Origin: Seongchinamella unica
Lineage (GTDB): Bacteria > Pseudomonadota > Gammaproteobacteria > Pseudomonadales > Halieaceae
NCBI RefSeq assembly: GCF_004354085.1
Contig: NZ_SMSE01000003.1
Coordinates: 124,001-188,000, forward strand
Length of the DNA stretch: 64,000 nucleotides
Direction of reading: 5' to 3'
In this document: piece after piece, positions 26,189 to 35,821 of the stretch
How positions within the stretch are numbered: the first letter of the stretch is position 1
Layout of the letters: every line of letters begins with the position of its first letter
The notes under the pieces: model-generated
Database searches by the model: none
What the model was told of the DNA's origin: nothing
What the model saw: the letters and a program-made list of their open reading frames with translations, nothing else
Position numbers and translations under genes: made by a program

Positions 26189-27238
26189 ATGAAATACACC
26201 GGCACTGACAATTTCGACCACCAGCAGCCCCCCAGGGTTGGGGTGCTCATTACCAATCTGGGCACCCCGGAAGCTCCCACGGGCAAGGCCCTGCGCCCCT
26301 ACCTCAAACAGTTTCTCTCCGACCCGCGGGTCGTCGAGGTTCCCAGGTTGCTGTGGTGGTTCATCCTCAACGGGATTATTCTCAATGTGCGCCCGCGGCG
26401 CTCTGCCAGAGCCTATCAAACGGTGTGGACTGAACAGGGATCTCCGCTGCTGGTGCACACCCGCGATCAGGCCAGGGAACTGGGGAACACGCTGGAAGCC
26501 AGCTACGGCGATGACATTATCGTTGACTTCGCCATGCGCTATGGCGAACCGTCGATCGACAGCGTACTGCAGTCCATGCTCGACCGCGGCGTACGCAAAC
26601 TGCTGGTCATGCCGCTCTACCCCCAGTACTCGGGCCCCACGACCGGCTCAACGTTCGATGCCCTGGCGGCGGACTTCAGCCGCCGCCGCTGGCTGCCCCA
26701 GTTGCGCTTTGTCAGCCACTACTGCGACCACCCGGGGTATATCGCAGCGCTGGCGGCCAGTATCCAGGCTTACCGTGCCGAACAAGGTACTGCCGACAGG
26801 CTGGTATTTTCCTATCACGGCGAGCCGAAACGCTATCTCGAGGAAGGTGACCCCTACCACTGCCAGTGCCTGAAGACCACACGCCTGGTAGCCGAATTGC
26901 TGGGACTGGAGGAAGGACAATACACCACCTGTTTCCAATCCAGGTTCGGTCGGGAAGAGTGGCTGCAGCCCTATACCGACGAGACCCTGAAGGCCATGCC
27001 CGGCCAGGGCATCAAGTCGGTGCAGGTGATCTGCCCCGGGTTCAGTGCCGACTGCCTGGAAACCATCGAGGAAATCGGGGTGGAAAACCGGGGCTACTTC
27101 ATGGACGCCGGGGGTGAAAGCTTCGGCTATATTCCCTGCCTCAACAGCAGCAGCGAACACATCGAGGCCCTGGCCCAGCTGGCTGCGGAAAACCTCAGGG
27201 GCTGGCTGGAAAAGCCCGCGGGATTATTCGGTCAGTAA
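26189..27238 (+). CDS. hemH: Ferrochelatase
   Basis: 349 residues; the last enzyme of protohaem synthesis, inserting iron into protoporphyrin IX at the cytoplasmic face of the membrane. Motifs are GVLITNLGTPEAPT near residue 18, MPLYPQYSGPTTGS near residue 143, the catalytic-His motif VFSYHGEPKRY near residue 205, and CPGFSADCLETIEEI near residue 279. YHCQC and other Cys near 225 are typical of the gammaproteobacterial type. Location directly after a cluster encoding about 38 haem sites suggests matched haem supply. It overlaps the small cytochrome gene on the other strand by 15 bp. No clear ribosome site precedes the ATG. Confidence 0.95.
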   Translation: MKYTGTDNFDHQQPPRVGVLITNLGTPEAPTGKALRPYLKQFLSDPRVVEVPRLLWWFILNGIILNVRPRRSARAYQTVWTEQGSPLLVHTRDQARELGNTLEASYGDDIIVDFAMRYGEPSIDSVLQSMLDRGVRKLLVMPLYPQYSGPTTGSTFDALAADFSRRRWLPQLRFVSHYCDHPGYIAALAASIQAYRAEQGTADRLVFSYHGEPKRYLEEGDPYHCQCLKTTRLVAELLGLEEGQYTTCFQSRFGREEWLQPYTDETLKAMPGQGIKSVQVICPGFSADCLETIEEIGVENRGYFMDAGGESFGYIPCLNSSSEHIEALAQLAAENLRGWLEKPAGLFGQ

Positions 27239-27454
27239 GGTGGCGATTATGGCCTTCAGCTGCTCCTCGCTGAACTCGCCGTTATCTGCATGGCGCTTGA
27301 TGGAGGTATCGGATGCCGTTTCGAAGATTTCCTCCGCACTCATGCCCTCCCAGTCCTCCGCCGGCACATGGCAATCCAGGCAAATATCCTCGTCTGCCTG
27401 GGCTGGCAGGGTACACATGATGGCGATGGTAACAGCTAACAGCGCACGTAACAT
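27224..27454 (-). CDS. Small monoheme c-type cytochrome
   Basis: 76 residues: a signal peptide (MLRALLAVTIAIMCTLPAQA) and one CxxCH (CLDCH, near residue 25), then a helical, acidic domain with FETASDTSIKRHADNGEFSEEQLKAIIATLL. It is smaller than a standard cytochrome c and would be a periplasmic single-haem protein, exact role unknown. It converges on hemH with a 15-bp overlap. A Met axial ligand is not evident, and a His in RHADNG could serve instead. Confidence 0.8.
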   Translation of the reverse strand: MLRALLAVTIAIMCTLPAQADEDICLDCHVPAEDWEGMSAEEIFETASDTSIKRHADNGEFSEEQLKAIIATLLTE

Positions 27455-27565
27455 TTCGTCTTCCTTCTCGATTGTGGCAGATTGAACACTATGTATAGCA
27501 CAGCGGCGCGGACTGCTCTAGCCGGCGTCGAGCGTCCTGGCAAAAATAACTGGAGGTTCATCGCT

Positions 27566-27904
27566 ATGGCTCGATTCCCAGGACTACTTCTGGCACTGGC
27601 TCTGCTGGTCGGCAGCGCGGTAAGCGGCGCGCAATCCGGCGGGGACTCTCTCATCATTGACACCCGTTCCCCCGCGGAATACGAAGCAGGCCATGTGGAC
27701 GACGCGGTACTGATTCCCTACGACGCCATCGAGGCGGGAATCGTCAAGCTGACCGAGGACAAGAACACGACCATTTATCTTTACTGCGGCAGTGGCCGGC
27801 GAGCGGAAATCGCTCGCGAACGCCTGCTGCATCGCGGCTATACCAACGTCACCAACCTCGGTGGCCTGGACGATGCCGAAGCGTTTTTCAGTGACCCGAA
27901 ATAG
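27566..27904 (+). CDS. Periplasmic single-domain rhodanese-like protein
   Basis: 112 residues: a signal peptide (PGLLLALALLVGSAVSGA) followed by a rhodanese domain with LIIDTRSPAEYEAGHV near residue 30 and the active-site loop YLYCGSGRRAEIA near residue 73 carrying the catalytic Cys, then TNLGGLDDAEAF. Rhodaneses move sulfane sulfur; here it would act outside the cytoplasm. The ATG at 27566 is preferred over the upstream frame because GGAGG lies about 10 bases before it. Confidence 0.85.
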   Translation: MARFPGLLLALALLVGSAVSGAQSGGDSLIIDTRSPAEYEAGHVDDAVLIPYDAIEAGIVKLTEDKNTTIYLYCGSGRRAEIARERLLHRGYTNVTNLGGLDDAEAFFSDPK

Positions 27905-27907
27905 CCG

Positions 27908-28363
27908 CTAGATCCAGCGACGAACCCGCTGGCAATAGGCGGGAAATTCTTCAGGGAAAAGCGCCCGCAACAACTGCTCTTCCGGCAGGATAAAGCGGAT
28001 CTGGATGATGATGACGAAAATCACCGGTACCGCAAACGCTGTTGCCACCCCCAGCACGATCGCACAGCCCAGTAACACCAGTGCCATGCCAAGGTACATG
28101 GGGTTGCGGGTATAGCGATACACCCCGCTGGTGACCAGCGCACGGACCTCCCGGAAGGGGATGAGGTCGGTGTCGGCCTGTTTGAACAGTCCACCGGCCA
28201 ACACCAGCAATGCCAGCCCCAGCAGCAGGACAAGGCTACCCACTGCCTGCCCGCCTGTGCTGGTAAAGCGGCTGCCGGGAAAATATTCGTTACAGATAAA
28301 CTGGGCGATAATCCCCAACGCCAGCCACATCGGCGGGTAAATGATACGTTTGACTGCAGCCAT
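27908..28363 (-). CDS. Isoprenylcysteine carboxyl methyltransferase (ICMT)-like membrane protein
   Basis: 151 residues with about four transmembrane helices. The signature RYTRNPMYLGMALVLLG near residue 83 and the C-terminal EEFPAYCQRVRRWI match the PEMT/ICMT family of SAM-dependent membrane methyltransferases. Bacterial members methylate lipids or small molecules; the substrate is unknown. It follows the ZIP transporter gene by 15 bp and is likely co-transcribed with it. Confidence 0.85.
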   Translation of the reverse strand: MAAVKRIIYPPMWLALGIIAQFICNEYFPGSRFTSTGGQAVGSLVLLLGLALLVLAGGLFKQADTDLIPFREVRALVTSGVYRYTRNPMYLGMALVLLGCAIVLGVATAFAVPVIFVIIIQIRFILPEEQLLRALFPEEFPAYCQRVRRWI

Positions 28364-28378
28364 AGGTCCTCAAACTCC

Positions 28379-29260
28379 TCAGCCGTGATGAATAGCGGCC
28401 GGCTCAACCGCGCCTATGCCGTAGGCGATAACGATACCGAGCAGGAATGCCAGGGTCAATTTGCCGCGGTCGTGACTGTGAAAGTGAACCTCCGGCAACA
28501 GGTCAGATAGGGCGATACAAATGAAGGCACCGGCCGAAAACGCCAGTGCCGCGGCGACAACCATATCGCGGGCCGAGGGGACAAGGTCCACGCCGAAGAA
28601 AAACAACAGCGCCCCCAACGGGCACATGAGGGCGAAAATCACGTTGGTCAGCATTCTGGCACCCCGGTTCCAGCCGCCTGCTTCCATGATGGTGGTGATA
28701 GACATGGCATCCAGCGGTTTGTGCAGCAGAATGGCCAGAAATACCCCGAAGCCGGCCATCACCGCACCCGAATCCGCCGTACTTTCTCCCAGCATCACCG
28801 CCCCAAGGGCCACCCCGTCGATCAGGGTGTGCAGCGCCAGGCCCAGGGCAATACCGACCCAGCTGAGCTTGTGGGCCGCATGCTCATGCCCATGCCCGTG
28901 TTGATGTTCATGGTGCTGATGCTCTTCGCTGCTGAAATCGTGCTGGTGAAAGTGAAACATGCGCAACAGCAGCAGCATGGTAATCAGCCCCACCATCAGC
29001 CACCAGACGGCACTATCCACCGCCGCCGCGCCGCCTGACATGGCAATGCTATGGGGCAGCAGGTGGTAAAACGCCACGCCAAGCATCAACCCCGATACCA
29101 GGCTCATCACCAGCTGGGTTCGGGTATGGGTCATCTTCACCCAGTTGGGCAGCAGTCCCCCTACCAGCGAAAAACCGGCAATGGCAAGGCAATAGACGAT
29201 CAGGGTGAGCGCGGGTGACGCGTGCATGTATAGCCAGGACTCCGGCAAGGAAACGGCCAA
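28379..29260 (-). CDS. ZIP-family metal transporter
   Basis: A 293-residue inner-membrane protein with about eight helices. A His-rich cytoplasmic loop near residues 104-130 (alternating H, Q, E and G) is typical of ZIP metal binding. HTLIDGVALGA near residue 143 and HKPLDAMSI near residue 179 are the TM4 and TM5 metal-site motifs. Members import zinc, iron or related divalent metals; the metal cannot be read from sequence. It is divergent from the aldehyde dehydrogenase. Confidence 0.9.
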   Translation of the reverse strand: MAVSLPESWLYMHASPALTLIVYCLAIAGFSLVGGLLPNWVKMTHTRTQLVMSLVSGLMLGVAFYHLLPHSIAMSGGAAAVDSAVWWLMVGLITMLLLLRMFHFHQHDFSSEEHQHHEHQHGHGHEHAAHKLSWVGIALGLALHTLIDGVALGAVMLGESTADSGAVMAGFGVFLAILLHKPLDAMSITTIMEAGGWNRGARMLTNVIFALMCPLGALLFFFGVDLVPSARDMVVAAALAFSAGAFICIALSDLLPEVHFHSHDRGKLTLAFLLGIVIAYGIGAVEPAAIHHG

Positions 29261-29356
29261 TTATTCCACATCCAGGCGACCGGCGCCCAGCAAAGCCTGT
29301 GAACAATGACTCATTTCGTCATTCGCCGATGACGGGAAGCGTCATTGACCGGGAAG

Positions 29357-29370
29357 CTAATGACCATTAG
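29357..29370. promoter_or_regulatory. Palindrome upstream of aldehyde dehydrogenase
   Basis: CTAATGACCATTAG: two 6-bp arms with a 2-bp centre, in a stretch (29303-29370) repeatedly carrying ATGAC and GTCAT halves. It could be an operator; the regulator is not in view. Confidence 0.35.
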
Positions 29371-29405
29371 TTTGAGTATCAACGCATTCATTGATGGAGC
29401 AAACC

Positions 29406-30947
29406 ATGTCGCTATATGAACCTATCGAGTCGAGCGATTCCCGCCGCCACCTGCAACTGCGCAGCCCGGTGACCCTGGAACCCATCGGGGAACTGGTCTG
29501 CGCCAACGCCGAAGATGTCGCGGCCGCGATCCACAAGGCGCGCAAGGCCCAGCCTGCCTGGGCCGCCACCAGCATGGAAGCGCGCGCCGCCATCGTCGAC
29601 CGGGCACTGAAGATCCTGCTCGAGCGCCAGGACGAGGTCATTGACACCGTGGTGCGGGAAACCGGCAAGGCCCGCACCGACGCCATGAGCATGGAAGTCT
29701 TCTCGGTGGCGGACCAGCTCTGCTACTACGCCAAGAACGCCGGCAAGTTCCTGGCCCCGCGCAAACGCAAGGTACACGGCCTGATGGGGTTGATGAAGCA
29801 GTTGCGCATCGTCTACAAGCCACTGGGCGTGGTAGGCCTGATCACGCCCTGGAATGGCCCCTTCGTACTGGTCATGAACCAGGCCTGCCAGGCAATACTG
29901 GCAGGCAACACCGTGGTGGCCAAAGGCTCGGAAGTCACCCCCTTCTCCGCCAGGCTGGCGGAGGACATTTTCCGGCAGGCGGGTTTACCCGAGGGTGTAC
30001 TGCAGGTGCTGCTGGGTGACGGTGAGACCGGTGCGGCTATCGTTCGCGGTGGTGTCGACAAGGTGTCCTTCACCGGCAGCGTCGCCACCGGCAGGAAAGT
30101 GGCAGTGGCCTGCGCGGAGCAGCTGATTCCCTGCACGCTTGAGCTGGGCGGCAACGACGCGATGATTGTCTGCGCGGACGCCGATCTGGACCGGGCGGCG
30201 GACGGCGCCTGGGTAGGTTCCTGCATGAACACCGGCCACTACTGCTGCGGTACCGAGCGCATTTACGTGGTGGAAGAGGTATACGAAGACTTTCTGCAAC
30301 GGGTGCTCGACAAGGGCAAGTCCCTGCGCCAGGGACCGGAACACGGCTGGGAGGAGGATATCGGCGCGGTGTTCTGGGACCGCCAGCTGGCGATCATCGA
30401 AGCCCACGTTGAGGATGCCCGGGCCAAAGGAGCCGATATCCTCATGGGCGGGCGACGCAACCCCGATCTGGCTGGCCTGTATTACGAACCCACAGTCATC
30501 ACCGGGGTGAACAACAGCATGGACATCATGTTGCTGGAGACTTTCGGTCCCATCCTTTGCATCCAGAAGGTCGGTTCTGAGGAAGAAGCGCTGCGCCTGG
30601 CCAACGACTCCGAGTTTGGTCTCAACGGTAATGTCTGGACCAGGGACAAGGACAAGGGCTATGCCCTGGCTGCCGCTATCGATACCGGTTCCTGCTCAGT
30701 CAACGACATGGCCCTCAGCTACGGTATTCCGGCCGCCCCCTTTGGCGGCAGGAAAAACTCCGGTATCGGCCAGGTGAATGGAAAAAAGGGCCTGCGCGGT
30801 TACTGCCATGAAATGCCCATCGTCATTGATCGCTTCGGCGGCAAAATGCAGAACGGTTACCCCTATAGCGCCAAAAGTGCGCAGGGGATGAAGAAGCTGA
30901 TGGATTTTTTGTGGGTGAAGACGCCCATCGGGCGCTGGCTGAGCTGA
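29406..30947 (+). CDS. NAD(P)-dependent aldehyde dehydrogenase
   Basis: A 513-residue enzyme of the ALDH superfamily oxidising an aldehyde to its acid. Visible motifs are LITPWNGPFVLVMNQACQA near residue 148 (cofactor binding), FTGSVATGRKVA near residue 222, the catalytic Glu in TLELGGNDAMI near residue 247, and the Cys in NTGHYCCGTERIYV near residue 282. The C-terminus carries NDMALSYGIPAAPFGGRKNSGIG. The substrate is not evident. The ATG at 29406 has GGAG 7 bases upstream, so it is chosen over starts at 29391 or 29394. A palindrome lies just upstream, and the ZIP gene is divergent. Confidence 0.93.
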   Translation: MSLYEPIESSDSRRHLQLRSPVTLEPIGELVCANAEDVAAAIHKARKAQPAWAATSMEARAAIVDRALKILLERQDEVIDTVVRETGKARTDAMSMEVFSVADQLCYYAKNAGKFLAPRKRKVHGLMGLMKQLRIVYKPLGVVGLITPWNGPFVLVMNQACQAILAGNTVVAKGSEVTPFSARLAEDIFRQAGLPEGVLQVLLGDGETGAAIVRGGVDKVSFTGSVATGRKVAVACAEQLIPCTLELGGNDAMIVCADADLDRAADGAWVGSCMNTGHYCCGTERIYVVEEVYEDFLQRVLDKGKSLRQGPEHGWEEDIGAVFWDRQLAIIEAHVEDARAKGADILMGGRRNPDLAGLYYEPTVITGVNNSMDIMLLETFGPILCIQKVGSEEEALRLANDSEFGLNGNVWTRDKDKGYALAAAIDTGSCSVNDMALSYGIPAAPFGGRKNSGIGQVNGKKGLRGYCHEMPIVIDRFGGKMQNGYPYSAKSAQGMKKLMDFLWVKTPIGRWLS

Positions 30948-30984
30948 GGGCTGGGTGACAGGAGACGCGCTGGAGGAGAACCTG

Positions 30985-31090
30985 CTCACCCGGGTCGTTC
31001 CGGCGAATGCCGTGGTCCGGCACCCCGGAATCTGTAAAGGGTGGAATACGTGCCGCAGGCTTTCTGGACCCCGGCGTTTGCCGGGGTGAC
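30985..31090. repeat. GC-rich palindromic intergenic element
   Basis: Between the aldehyde dehydrogenase and proB. It holds a near-palindromic TTCCGGCGAATGCCG-type unit (from about 30997) and a perfect hairpin CCCCGGC-GTTT-GCCGGGG (31069-31086). Such paired units resemble REP-like intergenic repeats found in many proteobacteria; the hairpin may also act as a terminator. Confidence 0.45.
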
Positions 31091-31111
31091 GGAGAACGGG
31101 TTGCGGGCAGA

Positions 31112-32233
31112 CTAAACCAGCACCAGATTGTCCCGATGTACCAGTTCCTCATCGCCGGCATAACCGAGAATGCTTTCAATGTCCGCCGAGGCCGATCCCA
31201 TGATGCGCCGGGTTTCCACGGCACTGTAGTTCACCAGCCCACGGGCGATCTCCCGTCCTTCGTCATCGCGACAGGACACCATGTCCCCGCGAGCAAAGTC
31301 CCCATGCACACCGCGCACACCGACCGGCAACAGGCTGCGGCCGGATTCCCGCAATACTTTCACCGCCCCCGCGTCCAGCTCCAGGCTACCCTGTATCTGG
31401 ACCATGCTCGCCAGCCATTGCTTGCGGGCATTCTGGGGTTTTTTACCGGTCCGCAGCCAGGTACCGATATCGGCGCCGGCCGTGACCCTGGCCACCACGT
31501 CAGCCACCCGGCCACTGGCAATCACCGTCTCGGTCCCGGAACGGGCTGCCAGCCGCGCTGCGCGCAATTTGGTTACCATACCACCGCGGCCCAGGGCGCC
31601 ACCCTCGCCCGCCATGGCATCCAGTTCAGGCGCATTGACCTCGGCGGTGCGCACCAGCCTGGCGTCGGGATTCTGGCGCGGATCCTGCTCGTAGAGACCC
31701 TGCTGGTCGGTGAGCAGTAACAGCGCATCAGCGTCAATCAGGTTTGCCACCAGGGCACCCAGGGTGTCGTTATCGCCGAAGCGGATTTCGTCGGTGACCA
31801 CCGTATCGTTTTCATTCACCACCGGCACCACACCGAGCGCCAGCAGGGTATTGAGGGTTCCCCGGGCGTTGAGGTAACGGTCGCGGGCGATGACGTCATC
31901 GTGGCCCAACAACACCTGGGCTGAAACAATGCCGTGGTCCTTGAAGGCGTTCTCATAACTTTGCACCAGCACCGACTGACCCACGGCGGCGGCAGCCTGC
32001 AGCTCGTGCAGCAAGTGTGGTCTAGCGGGCATACCCAGGCGGACAATGCCTGCAGCTACCGCTCCGCTGGATACCAGCACCACCTCGCAACCGCGTGCGC
32101 GCAACCCGGCGAGTTGCGCCACCAGGCCGCGGATCACGCCATCGTCGAGACCCCGGCCATCATTGGTCAGCAGGGCGCTGCCGACTTTAACCACCCAGCG
32201 GCTGCTGGCAGCGATTTCTGATCTGTCACTCAT
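31112..32233 (-). CDS. proB: Glutamate 5-kinase
   Basis: A 373-residue enzyme for the first step of proline synthesis, phosphorylating glutamate. It has an N-terminal amino-acid-kinase domain with [17 protein letters not shown] near residue 13, VSSGAVAAG near residue 55, PVVNENDTV near residue 137 and [13 protein letters not shown] near residue 154. A C-terminal PUA domain starts near residue 280 ([24 protein letters not shown]). Length matches ProB with PUA. It starts one base after obg ends, so both are probably one transcript. Confidence 0.97.
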   Translation of the reverse strand: MSDRSEIAASSRWVVKVGSALLTNDGRGLDDGVIRGLVAQLAGLRARGCEVVLVSSGAVAAGIVRLGMPARPHLLHELQAAAAVGQSVLVQSYENAFKDHGIVSAQVLLGHDDVIARDRYLNARGTLNTLLALGVVPVVNENDTVVTDEIRFGDNDTLGALVANLIDADALLLLTDQQGLYEQDPRQNPDARLVRTAEVNAPELDAMAGEGGALGRGGMVTKLRAARLAARSGTETVIASGRVADVVARVTAGADIGTWLRTGKKPQNARKQWLASMVQIQGSLELDAGAVKVLRESGRSLLPVGVRGVHGDFARGDMVSCRDDEGREIARGLVNYSAVETRRIMGSASADIESILGYAGDEELVHRDNLVLV

Positions 32234-32234
32234 T

Positions 32235-33754
<1,520 letters not shown>

Positions 33755-33795
33755 GCGCTCCGGTGCCAGAGCAGGCCCGCAAAATTCAGTATATA

Positions 33796-33826
33796 AAAAA
33801 AAGCCCCGTCAATTGACGAGGCTTTC
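33796..33826 (-). terminator. Intrinsic terminator of the rplU-rpmA operon
   Basis: On the minus strand, a stem around AAGCC-CGTCAATTGACG-GGCTT is followed by eight T. It lies just downstream of rpmA. Confidence 0.75.
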
Positions 33827-33850
33827 TGGTCTTGGTCGCGAGAAGTGCGA

Positions 33851-34108
33851 TCAGGCGCTCACCACCTGAACGTACTTGCGGCTCTTGGGACCCCGGGTCA
33901 CAAATTCAACCTTGCCGTTGGACAGGGCGAACAGTGTGTGGTCCTTGCCCATGCCGACATTCTCACCGGCATGGAACTTGGTGCCACGCTGACGCACGAG
34001 GATGTTCCCTGCCAGGACTTCCTGGCCGCCGAAGCGCTTCACACCAAGGCGTTTACTCTCGGAATCGCGTCCGTTACGAGTACTACCACCAGCTTTCTTA
34101 TGAGCCAT
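33851..34108 (-). CDS. rpmA: 50S ribosomal protein L27
   Basis: An 85-residue large-subunit ribosomal protein with the standard N-terminus [19 protein letters not shown] and [10 protein letters not shown]. It contacts the peptidyl transferase centre. The length matches L27. It is the second gene of the rplU-rpmA operon, 15 bp after rplU, and a hairpin terminator follows. Confidence 0.98.
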   Translation of the reverse strand: MAHKKAGGSTRNGRDSESKRLGVKRFGGQEVLAGNILVRQRGTKFHAGENVGMGKDHTLFALSNGKVEFVTRGPKSRKYVQVVSA

Positions 34109-34123
34109 TGTTCAAACCCTCCT

Positions 34124-34435
34124 TTACGCCGAGATACCGGTAATTTTCACTTCGGTGAACCACTGGCGGTGGCCAGTTTCTTTCCGATGGTGCTTACGGC
34201 GGTTAAATTTAACAATCTTTACCTTCTTGTGGCGGCCGTGGGCGACCACTTCAGCGGTGACCTTGGAACCGTCAACAACCGGCTTGCCGATCTTGACGTC
34301 TTCACCGGTGCCGACCAGCAGAACCTTGTCGAACTCGACGGTTTCGCCGGTGGCTGCATCAATTTTTTCCAGCTTGAGGGTCTCGCCCTCAATCACACGG
34401 TGCTGCTTGCCACCGGCTTCGATTACTGCGTACAT
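34124..34435 (-). CDS. rplU: 50S ribosomal protein L21
   Basis: A 103-residue large-subunit ribosomal protein with the family start [14 protein letters not shown] and the C-terminal motif [14 protein letters not shown]-like [13 protein letters not shown]. It heads the rplU-rpmA operon and is divergent from ispB, the usual arrangement in Gammaproteobacteria. Confidence 0.98.
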   Translation of the reverse strand: MYAVIEAGGKQHRVIEGETLKLEKIDAATGETVEFDKVLLVGTGEDVKIGKPVVDGSKVTAEVVAHGRHKKVKIVKFNRRKHHRKETGHRQWFTEVKITGISA

Positions 34436-34654
34436 GTTTCACTCCGTTCAGTTAGCCTGCTCGCTTTTAGGAAAAACCCTTATAAATCAAGGGGGCAGAG
34501 CCAGGCACAAACAGTTAAATAAATATTCACCGCCACCTGCGACAGGCGCAGCAGGGGTCAGAGGGCGGCGATTTTACTTAAATCCGCCCCCTCCGGCAAG
34601 GTTTATTTCCATCTAAAAACAATAGCTTGCAGCATTCTTCAGGGGCCCCGAACC

Positions 34655-34684
34655 TTGACAGCGCAGCGAGACAGACCCTAGCAT
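34655..34684 (+). promoter_or_regulatory. Possible promoter of ispB
   Basis: A perfect TTGACA (34655) and TAGCAT (34679) with an 18-bp spacer, about 30 bp before the ispB ATG. Confidence 0.4.
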
Positions 34685-34713
34685 GCGCGTGCACTTTACG
34701 ACTGTTCCCCCCT

Positions 34714-35676
34714 ATGCAAGAAATACGTTCCGCCGTCGCCGCCGAGTTCGAGCAGGTTAACCGGCTTATTGTCGAACAACTCCACTCGAACGTGGACATG
34801 GTGGAAAACATCGGCCATTACATTGTCGATGCCGGTGGCAAGCGCCTGCGCCCGCTGCTGGTGTTGCTGACTGCGGCCGCCCTCGGACGCTGCGATGATC
34901 CCCAGATCAAGTTTGCGGCAGTCATCGAGTTCATCCATACCGCCACCCTGCTGCACGACGATGTGGTGGATATCTCCAGCCTGCGCCGGGGACGCCCGAC
35001 GGCCAACGCCGAATTCGGCAACGCTCCCTCCGTGCTGGTGGGGGACTTTCTCTACACCCGCGCGTTCCAGCTGATGGTGCAGCTCGCCGACCCGGATATC
35101 CTGCGTCACATGGCTGACACCACCAATACCATCGCCGAGGGCGAGGTGATGCAACTGGTGCGGGCGGGCAACGCCGAAACCACGGAACAACAGTATCTGG
35201 ACGTCATTACCCGCAAGACGGCAATTCTGTTTGCCGCGGGCTGCTATGGCGCGGCCACCCTCTGTGGAGAAAATGAAGCTACCCGTCAGTCGATGCGTCG
35301 TTTCGGGCTGAATCTCGGTATCGCCTTCCAGATGATCGACGACGTCCTGGACTACGAGGGAGACCCCGCCGCCATGGGCAAGAATGTCGGCGACGACCTC
35401 ACCGAGGGTAAGCCCACCCTGCCTCTGATCTACGCCCTGCAGCACGGCAACGGCGAAGAGCAGGCGGTGGTAAGACGGGCCATCACCGAGAAAACCTCGG
35501 CGGACATTATCCAGGTGCTGGCGGCGGTACAGCGTTGCGGTGCCCTGGATTACACCCGGCAACAGGCGCGTCACTACCACGACCTGGCACTGGCGGAGCT
35601 ACAAACCCTTGCTGACAGCGACGCCCGCAGTGCACTGCAGGCGGTCACCGCTCTTTCCATCAACCGGGATCACTGA
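34714..35676 (+). CDS. ispB: Octaprenyl (polyprenyl) diphosphate synthase
   Basis: A 320-residue trans-isoprenyl diphosphate synthase making the C40 side chain of ubiquinone and menaquinone. The two Asp-rich motifs are LLHDDVVD near residue 80 and MIDDVLDYEGDP near residue 208, with GGKRLRPLL near residue 41 and EGKPTLPL near residue 233. The start at 34714 gives the usual N-terminus (MQEIRSAVAAEFEQVN), though no strong ribosome site is visible. Divergent from rplU, as in E. coli. The chain length is inferred. Confidence 0.95.
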   Translation: MQEIRSAVAAEFEQVNRLIVEQLHSNVDMVENIGHYIVDAGGKRLRPLLVLLTAAALGRCDDPQIKFAAVIEFIHTATLLHDDVVDISSLRRGRPTANAEFGNAPSVLVGDFLYTRAFQLMVQLADPDILRHMADTTNTIAEGEVMQLVRAGNAETTEQQYLDVITRKTAILFAAGCYGAATLCGENEATRQSMRRFGLNLGIAFQMIDDVLDYEGDPAAMGKNVGDDLTEGKPTLPLIYALQHGNGEEQAVVRRAITEKTSADIIQVLAAVQRCGALDYTRQQARHYHDLALAELQTLADSDARSALQAVTALSINRDH

Positions 35677-35821
35677 CCGGCAGGCTTTGGCGTTTGCACC
35701 TGCCAGCGACTGTTTCTATACTGCTGGAGCCGCCAGGCAATCCACCGCGAGCGCGCATACTATTACAAGCACAGCGCGCGGCAGACGTTTACTCACCGCA
35801 GTTACCATAAGGATACCGGCA

